A stretch of DNA of 64,000 nt from Ichthyophis bannanicus (Eukaryota > Chordata > Amphibia > Gymnophiona > Ichthyophiidae): positions 137,847,596-137,911,595 of the forward strand of contig CM066045.1 of assembly GCA_033557465.1 (NCBI GenBank), read 5' to 3'. Of the stretch, positions 20,591 to 31,910 are shown piece by piece. The notes beneath the pieces were generated by a model, which was not told the origin of the DNA, searched no databases, and worked only from the letters and a program-made list of their open reading frames with translations. A program made the translations under genes and the position numbers. Within the stretch, counting starts at the first letter, position 1. Every line of letters starts with the position of its first letter.

Positions 20591-22165
20591 TTTTGCTGTG
20601 CTCCTGCATCTGCTTGCCTGTTTGCTGCTCTCAACTGTTGTTTGCTGCTCCCCGTTGTTCATCTGCTTGCTGCTGACGTCTCCCTTTGCTCCTCCCAGGT
20701 ATCCGCCCACTAGCTGCTCCCCGGCGTTCCGGAAGTGGCTGCCCTGCATAAAAGCCCGCCTAGTGCGGCGTTTTAGCTGTTCTACTGTGTTTTGCTGTGC
20801 TCCTGCATCTGCTTGCCTGTTTGCTGCTCTCAACTGTTGTTTGCTGCTCCCCATTGTTCATCTGCTTGCTGCTGACGTCTCCCTTTGCTCCTCCCAGGTA
20901 TCCGCCCACTAGCTGCTCCCCGGCATTCTGGAAGTGGCTGCCCTGCATAAAAGCCCGCCTAGTGCGGCGTTTTAGCTGTTCTACTGTGTTTTGCTGTGCT
21001 CCTGCATCTGCTTGCCTGTTTGCTGCTCTCAACTGTTGTTTGCTGCTCCCCGTTGTTCATCTGCTTGCTGCTGACGTCTCCCTTTGCTCCTCCCAGGTAT
21101 CCGCCCACTAGCTGCTCCCCGGCGTTCCGGAAGTGGCTGCCCTGCATAAAAGCCCACCTAGTGCGGCGTTTTAGCTGTTCTACTGTGTTTTGCTGTGCTC
21201 CTGCATCTGCTTGCCTGTTTGCTGCTCTCAACTGTTGTTTGCTGCTCCCCGTTGTTCATCTGCTTGCTGCTGACGTCTCCCTTTGCTCCTCCCAGGTATC
21301 CGCCCACTAGCTGCTCCCCGGCGTTCCGGAAGTGGCTGCCCTGCATAAAAGCCCGCCTAGTGCGGCGTTTTAGCTGTTCTACTGTGTTTTGCTGTGCTCC
21401 TGCATCTGCTTGCCTGTTTGCTGCTCTCAACTGTTGTTTGCTGCTCCCCGTTGTTCATCTGCTTGCGGCCGACGTCTCCCTTTGCTCCTCCCAGGTATCC
21501 GCCCACTAGCTGCTCCCCGGCATTCCGGAAGTGGCTGCCCTGCATAAAAGCCCGCCTAGTGCGGCGTTTTAGCTGTTCTACTGTGTTTTGCTGTGCTCCT
21601 GCATCTGCTTGCCTGTTTGCTGCTCTCAACTGTTGTTTGCTGCTCCCCGTTGTTCATCTGCTTGCTGCTGACGTCTCCCTTTGCTCCTCCCAGGTATCCG
21701 CCCACTAGCTGCTCCCCGGCGTTCCGGAAGTGGCTGCCCTGCATAAAAGCCCGCCTAGTGCGGCGTTTTAGCTGTTCTACTGTGTTTTGCTGTGCTCCTG
21801 CATCTGCTTGCCTGTTTGCTGCTCTCAACTGTTGTTTGCTGCTCCCCGTTGTTCATCTGCTTGCTGCTGACGTCTCCCTTTGCTCCTCCCAGGTATCCGC
21901 CCACTAGCTGCTCCCCGACGTTCCGGAAGTGGCTGCCCTGCATAAAAGCCCGCCTAGTGCGGCGTTTTAGCTGTTCTACTGTGTTTTGCTGTGCTCCTGC
22001 ATCTGCTTGCCTGTTTGCTGCTCTCAACTGTTGTTTGCTGCTCCCCGTTGTTCATCTACTTGCTGCTGACGTCTCCCTTTGCTCCTCCCAGGTATCCGCC
22101 CACTAGCTGCTCCCCGGCGTTCCGGAAGTGACTGGCCTGCATAAAAGCCAGCCTAGTGCGGCGTT
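20590..22165 (+). repeat. Eight tandem 199-bp monomers, 5' UTR of the L2-type LINE
   Basis: Units start at 20590, 20789, 20988, 21187, 21386, 21585, 21784 and 21983; the last diverges after about 180 nt. Units differ by only a few bases. Each has a TATA-like CATAAAAG about 30 nt before the unit end, an ETS-type CCGGAAGTG (TCTGGAAGTG in unit 2), and a CTCCTCCCAG segment. The 104-codon and 90-codon frames repeated across the units simply reflect the repetition. The position directly 5' of the ORF and directly next to the target duplication shows they belong to the LINE. By analogy with rodent L1 monomers they are probably promoters. Confidence 0.9.
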
Positions 22166-22213
22166 CTGCGCCGCAGCGGCGCGCACCGCGGGCGCGCGCC
22201 CAAGGAGCAGGAC

Positions 22214-24631
22214 GTGCTCCTTGGTCGAGCTCCTTGGGGCGAGTCCGGGGGCGAGAATTGTGGCCCGCTGTTCCTTGGTTTGCTGCCATCTGACGTTTTT
22301 GTTGCTGTTGGATTGTCGTCTCGCCAGAGCACTTCTGCTATCAACAAACAGGCCGCCCTGCTTTTAGTGCTTTTAGTCTTATATTTGTCCACTGTCTGCT
22401 GTGTTATGTCTGCTATTCCTGTTATGTGGGGCTGGAGACCCCCTTCCCCCTCCCCCTCCCCCTTGCCTGCTCTAGTAGATATTGCTGCATGTCGTTCTGC
22501 GAATCTTATCTCCTGTCCCTCTGCCCAGTCGTCTCTTCCATCCTCCCCTGGTTTTCCTTCCCCCTCCCAGCTTCTTCTTCTCCAGTTGTCTTTGTTAAAT
22601 TGTCGCTCTCTTCGTTCTAAGACCACGCTCATTCATGACCTCATATCACAACGTTCCTTGGATATTCTGTTTCTGACTGAAACTTGGCTTAAGGATGGGG
22701 AGGAGCCTTTTTTGAATCGTTGCCTCCCCCCAGGCTTTTCCTTCTTTGCAACATCTCGCCGAGGTAGGCCTGGTGGGGGGGTTGCAGTGATCCATCGCTC
22801 CTCCCTTCCCCTCTGCGAAGTTCTTCCTCCCCCTCTTCCCTACCCAAAAGCGCTTTTGCTACTGCTAGAGTCCCCCTCTCCTCTGCATATCCTCCTTCTC
22901 TATGTTCCGCCTACCTTGTCTTCCCCTTTGTGGGACTCTGTACTTTTGTCTCTGTCTGAAGCTTCTCTCAGATACCAGCATCTTTTGCTCCTTGGTGATT
23001 TTAATGTTCATGCTGATTCCCCTTCTTCTCAGCGTGATCTCTCTTTTCTTTCCTTGCTTTCTGATCTTTCTCTCTATCAACATGTCAATTTCCCTACTCA
23101 CGCAGCCGGTCATACTTTGGATCTTGTGATCTCGCGCCACTGTTCACCCATCACACTTTCCTCTTTTGCCTCTCAGCTCCTCCCATGGTCTGATCATCTC
23201 TGCATTTCCTTTACCCTCTCATGCCCTACCTCCCTTCCTTCTGTCCCCTCTGTTGTATCCCCTACCCATTTGCGCCGTCGCTATACGCCTGACTCACTTC
23301 ACCAGTTCCCTCCTTCTGATCAGCTTTTCCCTGATAACTTCCATCTACTCCCGGTTGATCTCCAGGTCCAGTGTTGGAATACCACTCTTACCTCTGCTTT
23401 AGACAAGGTTGCTCCTCTTCATCCCATACCCGCCCAACACAGACGCTCCAACTCTCCTTGGTTCCATCCCGGACTCCGTCTTCATCGTTCCTACCTTCGG
23501 CGTTCTATTCGCTGTTGGCGTAAGCACCCTTCTGCGTCCGCTCTGTCACATTTTCGCTATTGTCATACCCATTATCGTTCTCTGTTGCATGCAGCCAAAC
23601 GCGATTATTTCTCTGAGCTTGTTTCTTCTTCGGCTAATTCTACCCGTCAACTCTACCGAGTTCTCCATTCTCTCTCTGCCACATCTTCATTCCCCAGCCC
23701 GGCACCTTCTCTTCCACTATCTTCTTCTAGCCCCACTCCGACTGCCTTAGCTACCTACTTTTCTGACAAGGTTCTCAATATTCGTCAGCTTTTTCCCTCG
23801 TGTCCTTCCCCTCTTTCTCCCCCTCCCCCCCTTTCCCCAGTTCCGTCTGTTTCTTTGTCTCTTTCGCCTACCCCCCCTCTTTCACACTGTTGGTCTGTTT
23901 TTCGTCCCATTACCCTCTCTGAGCTGTCCCATGCTCTTTCTACAGCTCGAAAAACCACCTGTCTCTCTGATCCTATCCCTTCACAATGGCTTTCTGAACC
24001 TTCTCTGGCTTTGCTTCCTTTAGTTCTCTCTCTTTTCAATACCTGTTTGTCTTCTGGTTCTTTCCCCTCACCTTGGAAACACGCTTTGATCCGCCCTCTC
24101 TTGAAAAAACCCTCTTTAGATCCTTCCACTTTGTCTAATTGGCGTCCTGTCTCTAATCTTCCTTTTCTTTCTAAACTTCTTGAACGATTGGTCTTTTCTC
24201 AACTTTCTGCACACTTAGAGGATTCTTTGGTTCTTCACCCTCGTCAATCTGGTTTTCGTCCTGGGCATAGCACTGAATCTATTCTTATTTCTTTTCTTAA
24301 TGAGTTGCACGTCACCCACGACAGGGGCTCTATTTCTATTGCTGTTGCACTTGATCTTTCTGCGGCTTTCGATGTTGTTGACCATCGCACTCTTCTTCTT
24401 CGTCTCAGCTCTATTGGTCTCTCTGCGTCAGTTCTCCATTGGTTTCATTCTTTTCTCTGTGACCGCTCTTTTTCTGTTCTTATTGGTTCCGACTCTTCTC
24501 CCCCCATGCCTCTTCACTGCGGTGTTCCCCAAGGTTCTGTCTTGTCTCCTCTGTTGTTCAATATTTTCTTGGCTCCTCTTGCTTTGCTTATACAGCAGCA
24601 CGGTATCTCGGCATACTTTTTATGCCGATGA
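22214..24631 (+). pseudogene. L2-type LINE ORF: AP endonuclease and N-terminal RT
   Basis: This 805-codon frame holds the first two thirds of the LINE protein. Endonuclease motifs are LNCRSLRSK (Asn), FLTETWL (Glu), GGGVAVIHR, LLGDFNVHAD (Asp/Asn), HTLDLVIS and WSDHLCIS (Asp-His). RT begins with LKKPSLDPSTLSNWRPVSNL and continues through RQSGFRPGHSTES, ALDLSAAFDVVDH (catalytic Asp) and [14 protein letters not shown]. The frame is lost at a T-run near 24617, just before the catalytic YADD. It would nick DNA and prime reverse transcription from the nick. Pro/Ser/Leu-rich N-terminal ~120 residues have no recognised domain; a start at MSAIPVMWGW (~22407) is as plausible as 22214. Confidence 0.88.
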
Positions 24632-25574
24632 TATTCTTCTCCTTTTTCACACCTGTTCACTCTCTCCAGATATTGGTCCTCTTGATGCTTGTCTTTCTGC
24701 AGTTTCTACCTGGTTTGCGGACAACGTTTTGCACATTAATTTGGCTAAGACTTCGGCGATTTGGTTCACTGCCGGTGTCTCCATTCCCGCTTTGTCCCCT
24801 TCTCTTCCTGCTGGGCCTATTCCCTTGGTCACCTCTCTGCGTTATCTCGGGGTTACGTTGGATTCTGCCTTAACTTTCAGAGACCATATCTCTTCCGTTG
24901 TACAGCGTTCTTTTCACACTTTACGTCAACTTCGAGCAATTCGGCCTTTTCTTTCCCCCACTTCTATGACTACACTTCTTCTTGCTTTGGTGGTTTCCCG
25001 TTTGGACTATTGTAATGCATCTCTAGCCGGTCTTCCACTTACTCAGCTTCGTCGCCTTCAACTAGTTCACCACACGGCTGCTCGTCTTCTGACTCACTCT
25101 CCCCGATCAGCGCACGTCACCCCTTTGCTTCTTCGTTTGCACTGGTTGCCTGTCCCTTTTCGCATACAGTACAAAATTCTGATTTTTGTGCACTGGTCTT
25201 TGCACACTGGTATTCCACTCTATCTCTCCGATCTGGTCCACTTTTCTTGCCCTTCCAGAGTGCTTCGATCTCTCCATCTGAATCGTCTTTTTCTCCCACC
25301 TCCCTCCCAGGCTCATCTCAAATCCACACGTTCTTCTGCTTTCTTTTTTCTTGGTCCCCGTCTTTGGAACTCACTGCCGCTTTCGTTGCGATTGGAATCC
25401 TCCTTCTCTGCTTTCAAAGCTTGTCTTAAGACCTATCTTTTTTGCACAGCTTTTGACCTTCCTTTCCCCCCCCCCCCTCTACGACTGCATGACTGTTTGT
25501 CTGTTTTTTTATCTCTCTTTTATTTTTTCTATACTCTATTGATTTATCTCTGCACTGTTCTTTACTCTACATGA
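24608..25574 (+). pseudogene. L2-type LINE ORF, C-terminal RT part in shifted frame
   Basis: Homology begins at TFYADDILLLF, the catalytic box, in a frame offset from the upstream ORF, so a single indel separates them. Further blocks are NLAKTSAIWF, LRYLGVTLDSALTF, SRLDYCNASLAGLP, HTAARLLTH, LRLHWLPVPFRIQYKI and GPRLWNSLPLSLR. The end at 25574 is the natural C-terminus, followed by a short 3' UTR. If the break is an assembly or sequencing error in the T-run, the element would be fully coding. Confidence 0.88.
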
Positions 25575-25690
25575 ATGGCGTTCCTTTCTGTTTCTTTCCC
25601 AGTAGCTCCGTTTTGTTTTTATTGTAAACCGCTGTATGCCAATTGGTTCAAGCGGTATATAAACGTTTTAATAAAGATAAAGATAAAGAT

Positions 25691-25870
25691 ACGGAGAAGA
25701 ATGGCTAGCAGAAAAAAGGAGGTGATAGTGCCTCTGTATAAGTCTTTGGTGCGACCTCATTTGGAGTATAGTGTGCAATTCTGGAGACCGCACCTTCAAA
25801 AGGATGTGAACAGAATGGAGTCGGTGCAGAGGGTGGCTACTTAAATGGTTAGTGGTCTTCATTATAAAGC
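25691..25870 (+). pseudogene. Right copy of the 130-bp duplication and continuation of the CR1 RT fragment
   Basis: 25691-25820 repeats 20461-20590. Downstream, SVQRVAT and GLHYKAYE continue the CR1 frame that was cut by the L2-type LINE, with a TAA at about 25842. Confidence 0.85.
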
Positions 25871-26160
25871 ATATGAGGACCAATTAGACTCAGATATAAC
25901 CAATAACCAATTAGACTCAGACATAACATGCGGTTATGTCTAAATGTAAATAGTCACCCTAGTTACAACTTATGATGGTCTAATATGTAAATAGTTCCCC
26001 CAGTTACAACTCCAAGTTACCGTTCCTGTTCAATGTAAGCACAAGGCAGATTTGCCCTGCCCTGTACAAGAACTGTTGATTATGAACCGCACTGATATCA
26101 AAGAGCACGGTATAGAAAAGCATTTAAATAAATAAAATTAAATAAAAAAAAAATACTTAA
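25871..26160 (+). mobile_element. L2-type LINE 3' UTR fragment
   Basis: The end (26085-26158) has the usual L2-type 3' sequence AACCGCACTGATATC…CACGGTATAGAAAAGC followed by TTTAAATAAATAAA. No coding part is attached. Confidence 0.65.
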
Positions 26161-26253
26161 GGATCTTAATACGTACACCTTAGAGGAAATCCAAAAATAA
26201 AAATATCCCAAATTCAGAGACAAATTGAAACACAAAACCAAAAGACTCTGAAA

Positions 26254-26430
26254 CAGACTGATGATATCCATTTTATTCATTAATAAGTTCTTTTTATGAC
26301 GATATTATATTGAAAAACGTATCTTAACATACGTTGAAGCACATAACTTATCCTTGTCGTTATGTGCTTCAACGTACCTGCTGCAACGACAAGGATAAGG
26401 ATAACGAATAAAATGGATATCATCAGTCTG
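26254..26430. repeat. Foldback sequence
   Basis: CAGACTGATGATATCC at 26254 is inverted at 26430. Inside, ACGTTGAAGCACATAAC pairs with GTTATGTGCTTCAACGT, and TTATCCTTGTCGTT with AACGACAAGGATAA. It may be a small foldback MITE. No target duplication is clear. Confidence 0.6.
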
Positions 26431-26494
26431 GTGTGGTTAAGTTGAATATCTTACCCTCCCTCGATGTTATCGAACAAAAAATATTAAGGTGATC

Positions 26495-26870
26495 ACTGGT
26501 GGACTGTTTCAGCACCTTAGAGGAAAGGCAGGATAGAGGTGATATGATTGAGATGTTTAAATACCTCCATGGCATAAATGTTCAGGGGGAGAGCCTCTTT
26601 CAATTGAAAGCAAATTCTGCCATGAAGGGACATGGGATGAGGGTGATGGGCGATAGATTCAGGAGTGATATGCGGAAATACTTCTTTATGGAAAGAGTGG
26701 TGGATCCGTGGAATAGTCTCCCAGTGGAGGTGGTAGAGATGAGGACAGTGACTGAATTCAAAAAAGCATGGGACAAACACAGAGGATCTCTACAGGAAAA
26801 AAGGGGACTGTTGTAGTTGTTGATATGCAAGGACAGACTAGATGGGCCATGTGGTCTTTCCTGACATTGC
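26495..26870 (+). pseudogene. CR1 LINE C-terminal fragment
   Basis: Frame 26499-26816 encodes LEERQDRGDMIEMFKYLHGI, RKYFFMERVVDPWNSLPVEV and TVTEFKKAWDKHR, the typical CR1 C-terminus, followed by the 3' UTR start GACAGACTAGATGGGCCATG. It is the last part of the CR1 begun at 20216. Confidence 0.85.
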
Positions 26871-28170
26871 CTTTCAATTTACCCCCTTGCAACTTCATGT
26901 TTTGCCCTCTAGTTTTATAGCTTCCCCATCTTTGGAAGAGGTTTGTTTGTTTGTTGTATTTACTGTTACCTATGTTCTCTGTAATGTTCCTGTTCTATTC
27001 TATTCCATGTACACTGCTGTGACTTGTAGATACAGTGGTAAAGAAAAGTTGCTATAGCTGCTGCCCAAATGAAAACCATAGTTTAAATGTTACTAGAGGT
27101 TTCAGGTATATAAAAACAACAACTGGATATTTTGCTCATAGTCAGATGCTGGTCTCAAACAAGTGACCTCCCCAGTAGAAAGCAAATATTTGCAGATTGC
27201 CATCATATCACTGTGAGTGCTGCTCTAGCAAGCATTTTTGCATTGCTGATGATTTTTCTTTCTTTTTCTTGATTGACCCAAAGTTTATCTGGTCTTCAGC
27301 TCTATGTAAAATGTTAACTGGATTTTTTTTTGCCTTGTGAATGCATTGATTCCTGCTGTAGAGATTTACTCCAAAGATTTCTCTTTTGCCATGTTGTTGT
27401 GCCAGAAATTCTGTGAAGCCATATCTTTGTATATCAGACAGTCCAAAACAGCACACACATTTGCAAATATATCAGCAGGATCTGAGGAGTGTGGTGGAAT
27501 AAGTCTACAACACCATACCAATGTAGATGCTACAACAGATGGTTTATTTCTTCACACAAAACCACTTCCAAATTCACCCTACATAATCATGTTTCATCAG
27601 TAACACTTCTTCAGGAATGTTGAATAAGAAGTGCCAATGACTTCACTCCAGTCATAGTTTCAACAAACAGAGCGCACTGGATGCAACGTGCTTAGCAACA
27701 AGCGCTGCTGTCCTAAATGCTAGTGTGCAAAGATGGCTGAGGTAGCACATGGGGTATGCAGGGCTGGTGGCGGTCAGGGCAGCCCATCAAAGCCCGAGGC
27801 TCATGTATAATTTGTTTGAAGAGAGTATGAATGGAGTGAAGTCAGTGTACTTTCTTTTCCAGCATTCCTGATCGGAGATTAGCATTTTACATAGAGCTGC
27901 AGACCAGACAAACTTTAGGCCAATTGCGAAGCAGGACTGAAGATAACCTACCATAAAAGAGTTTTATTTTGTTTTTATAGATTGTCATTTCAGGGCAATT
28001 TTGTTAATTAAAGAGATAACTGTGGCTGATGCCCAAATAAAAACAGCTAAAAGGTTACTAGAGGTTTTACAAACCAAAAAAAACAATAGACTTTATATTT
28101 TTGCAGTCAGAGGCTAGTTACAAACTAGTGACCTTCTGGTTGCAATGCAAGTATCTTGCAAAGGAACCAT
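26871..28170. repeat. Unclassified dispersed repeat, present twice and partly inverted
   Basis: Sequence near 27265-27320 recurs inverted at 27870-27925 and directly at 33330-33360. 27355-27430 recurs at 33570-33640. Minus-strand tRNA-like modules occur at about 27140-27225 and 28105-28165. I see no gene. Confidence 0.5.
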
Positions 28171-29009
28171 TAAGGGGTATGTTTACTAAACTGCGGTAAT
28201 GTCACCCGCATTAGGTTCTGCTGTAAAGGTACAGATGCCCATATAAAGATGTGGGCGGTGCATCGTTACAGCAAGCCGTATCAGCTAACGCACGTCACAA
28301 GGCGCCTTAGGCTAAGTGCCGTATTAGGCACCCCTGGACAAGGCACTGTAGAAGGCACCCTGGGCTATGGAACCATAGGTTAAGGTGGCCTAACAAGGTT
28401 ACGGTGCCCTAGGTTAGTGGGCCCCAAGGGCTGCAAGGTGCCGCAGGATGACATGCATGACCTGTGAGGAACAGAGACAGATGTAGGCCTAACACTAGAT
28501 AGAGCACTCAGGAAAGGCAATGAACAGGTGAGTGAAGGAGGGAGAGCTGGGAGCCGCTGGACCTGCCATATCTGCGGGCATCCCATGTGGCTGCCAGTAC
28601 TGATGACAAACATGGTGGGAGCAACTGTACCACAGCACAGGGTGTTGGCAATGTGAAGTACTGGAAAAACAGTTGGTGGCAGACGATGGGAATACGTGTC
28701 CCCCAGTGGAGGCGGAGATGGCAGGATAGTTACAATGATGGGTGGACAGAGGAGTGGTGGTGCCATGCAGATCAGGCACAGGTGAGGTAAGTATGAAGAG
28801 GTGCAATGCAGCAAAGGGTAGCAGTGCAGGACATGGGGTGGCAGCCTGCACAGGCAGACAGGACTACACAGCTGACAGAAGCAGATAGACTGACCGAGGG
28901 AATGTTGGAAATTGTGGTGAGGGTATTATGGGCTGGCAGCACAGATCTGCAAAAATATGACTGTTACAGGCATGCACACTATTTGAGTAGGGCAGGCATG
29001 AGAGGAGGG

Positions 29010-29080
29010 AACAATGAGGAATTGCACCCATGAACACTGCCGAGAATGGCATTGTATTAGCCAGTAGGCTATACCTCTGT
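29010..29080 (-). repeat. tRNA-like module in copy 3
   Basis: The minus strand has A box TAGCCTACTGG (consensus match) and a degenerate B box (GGGTGCAATTCC). It occupies the place equivalent to 14898-14965 in copy 2. Confidence 0.45.
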
Positions 29081-30600
29081 GGTGTATATCACAGCAATGG
29101 CTGGGTACAGAAGGACTGCAGGTCACCGAACAAACTGTCTGCTCTGAGTGCCAGGATAGGGTAATCCCATCAGTACCCATGATGCAATGCACATACTGAA
29201 TAGCTGTCTACAGCTGATCACCAAATGGGGTCTGCACCTCTCCGGTACCTCAGCTTGGAAAGACGAACTGACAGTGCGTGTTACTGCCACAGAGTAGCTA
29301 CAGAACATGCCATTGTGCAGGTTCTGTGTTCACCCTGAAGGATAGGATGGGTGCCCAGCACTAGGTCCCCAGTACATGTGGTGCTAGAGATAGGTCCTGC
29401 TGTATGTCTCCATCACTACCAGTGTGTGACAGGTGTTCCTTGCAGTGCAGCCAAAGGTAATTTGGTGTCCATCTATATCCTGCAGTCACATGTGGCCATC
29501 TGGGACCAGACACCACCCATATTAGTGTGTACCCTGTGTTAGGGTCTGGCTGATATGGGCACCGGTTATCAGGGAAGAGGGGTTCCTAGACTTGCATGAG
29601 GTTTGTGTAGCAGTGCCTGTATAAGGTCAAAGTGGTATACACTACATACCCCAAAGGACCCACATCACCCTTTTTGTAGGTAAGGGACAGGTGCCCCAGC
29701 CCTGGAGAAACAACCTCCATCCCGCTGCTGTAAGACAGCCCTCCAAGGTTGGTGGGCCAGAGCCATACCTGTGACAGGGGCAGTGGCAGACCAGCAGCAA
29801 TGCTGGGGTTAGGTCTGGAAAACCCCAACTGCCTCACACCATAGTCAGCCTGCACCTTATAGGTGTTCCAACCATGCACAATCTAACTGCAGACAGTCCA
29901 CTAGCTAGTTCATAGTGCATGCTCACAGAGAAACTATGTGCACCAAGCAGGCATCTCAGTGATTGGGGCCCCAGCAGTAGGAACACAAAAGTATCACTGG
30001 AGGCAGATAGTGTAGATGGCTATGTGGGAACCTAGACATGCCATGGTCACTGCTCGGTCAGAGTGAGAGTGTCCTCCCAGCATGACATGCTGTGGCCACC
30101 CTGTCCGTGCAGGTGGTGGTTGGGCACTACAGTATCCCAGCCATTGCCCCACACCCTGTGAAGATGCATCCTGGCCAATCCGCCCTGCCCGGGCCATACC
30201 TACAATACTTTGCTCTTCATTATGCACATATTCAGGCTAACGCTGGTAACAGTGGGACATTTTGGGCCCAGTGAGGGGTGGGCAGCCACAGAACAATGGA
30301 TAGACATACACACACACACACACTCCTATTGCAGCACTGTGCAAAGATAGGGGTAGTTGGCAACCCTGCACCACACTGGTCCTGATCACAGTGCCGACAT
30401 TGCTAAACTGTGCAGGTGGTAGTAGTAGTGCCTTGGTGATAACTGCAGCTCAATGCTGGGGCCAACAGCCTGACTCTCCATGCATCTTTGGATTGTGGAG
30501 CCTGTCTGAGTGGGTGTTTGTACCCCTATTCGCTGCTGCTTTGGGCTTTGCACATGTTGCTGTTATATCTGCATTGTAGGGTAAAATATAGGGACATGCT
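29081..30600. other. Harbinger-like copy 3 interior
   Basis: Blocks are shared with copies 1, 2 and 4 (for example 30055-30225). There is a short CACACA run near 30310. No gene is supported. Confidence 0.5.
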
Positions 30601-30614
30601 CTGCAGGAACCACA

Positions 30615-31810
30615 AGAAGAAATGGGTTCAATTTTATGAAGCAACTGTAGTATTTCTCTTACTTAAGATAGTTTTGCTGCCCCAAAGTTAACTTATTACC
30701 TATAGAGAAAATATTATCGATGACTACGGAAAGGCCTCAGACCTACGGGCTTTTTATTGATAGGCACTTTTGAACATAGTGTCTATCAAGCCCTTTTGCA
30801 TCAACGGCCAAGATTTCCAAATACAGTATTCCTTTTTTTTATATGTGTTTTCAAAATGCACACCTCCCTTTTTTTCCAAAGTGATTCACATAAATTTTGT
30901 TTTCCACTGTTGGACCTCGCGGTCCTGTTGTTCAAATTTTCTTGAATAAAATTGTGTACTTAGCTTTTAATAAAAACGAGAGCCCCAGAGCCAAAGGCAA
31001 TAGCTCGATCCAGTCTTATTTATCTCTCTGGAGTTCTCTCTGATTCCCAACGCCTCACACGTAACGTTAAACAGCGTTTCTCTCAATTGCTTGAGGTTCT
31101 TCAGGGGAATACTTCATACAGCAGCCAAAATCGTTAACCCAAAGTTAGCTGCAACTGATGCACGGTTAATGGAAAGAAGTTTCTTAATTCTTGAATGGCT
31201 ACGAATCAGCGATGTATCACTTGATGCGCGGCGTTTTTTCATCAAGTGATACATCGCTGATTCGTAGCCATTCAAGAATTAAGAAACTTCTTTCCATTAA
31301 CCGTGCATCAGTTGCAGCTAACTTTGGGTTAACGATTTTGGCTGCTGTATGAAGTATTCCCCTGAAGAACCTCAAGCAATTGAGAGAAACGCTGTTTAAC
31401 GTTAAGTGTGAGGCGTTGGGAATCAGAGAGAACTCCGGAGAGATAAACAAGACTGGATTGAGCTATTGCCTTTGGCTCTGGGGCTCTCGTTTTTATTAAA
31501 AGCTAAGTACACAATTTTATTCAAGAAAATTTGAACAACAGGACCGCGAGGTCCAACAGTGGAAAACAAAATTTATGTGAATCACTTTGGAAAAAAAGGG
31601 AGGTGTGCATTTTGAAAACACATATAAAAAAAAGGAATATTTGGAAATCTTGGCCGTTGATGCAAAAGGGCTTGATAGAAACTATGTTCAAAAGTGCCTA
31701 TCAATAAAAAGCCCGTAGGTCTGAGGCCTTTCCGTAGTCATCGATAATATTTTCTCTATAGGTAATAAGTTAACATTGGGGCAGCAAAACTATCTTAAGT
31801 AAGAGAAATA
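30615..31810. mobile_element. 1.16-kb near-perfect palindrome inserted with a 14-bp target duplication
   Basis: Left arm 30649-31226 and right arm 31240-31812 are almost perfect inverted repeats around a 13-nt loop (31227-31239). The insertion is bounded by the exact direct repeat CTGCAGGAACCACA at 30601-30614 and 31811-31824. A 34-nt extension (30615-30648) precedes the left arm only. No ORF is convincing. A target duplication of this length suggests target-primed insertion of a retroelement copy. The one-sided extension recalls Penelope-like elements, but this is only a guess. Confidence 0.85.
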
Positions 31811-31824
31811 CTGCAGGAACCACA

Positions 31825-31910
31825 GCTAGGACTTGAACCTGTGACCCTCTGCTTCTGGGCACACTGGCTTGGTGTACTGCACCACACTGTTGCCACAGAT
31901 GCATGCTAGT
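31825..31910 (-). repeat. tRNA-like module in copy 3, target of the palindrome
   Basis: The minus strand reads GGTTCAAGTCC (B box) and a TGGTGCAG A-box core. The same module stands at 10025-10100 and, on the plus strand, at 58285-58365. Confidence 0.5.

Larger units (their letters stand above)
20591..25688 (+). mobile_element. Full-length L2-type LINE with tandem 5' monomers
   Basis: The element consists of eight monomers, a short GC-rich leader (22166-22213, with an AAGGAGCA…TGCTCCTT hairpin), one long ORF with endonuclease and RT, and a 3' UTR of about 110 nt. It ends AAACCGCTGTATG…GCGGTATATAAACG and a short AAAGAT repeat tail. It is flanked by an identical 130-bp target duplication, so insertion is recent. 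Only one frame break is apparent. Confidence 0.93.

Noticed and set aside
20598..22106. Series of nearly identical 104-codon (plus) and 90-codon (minus) ORFs
   Set aside because: They recur every 199 nt because the monomers repeat; the frames have no domain and lie in the LINE 5' UTR.
20590..22165. CRISPR array
   Set aside because: The 199-bp units are contiguous without unique spacers, in a eukaryotic LINE.
22153..22632. 159-codon minus-strand ORF over the L2 leader
   Set aside because: It is a shadow of the pyrimidine-rich plus-strand LINE ORF.
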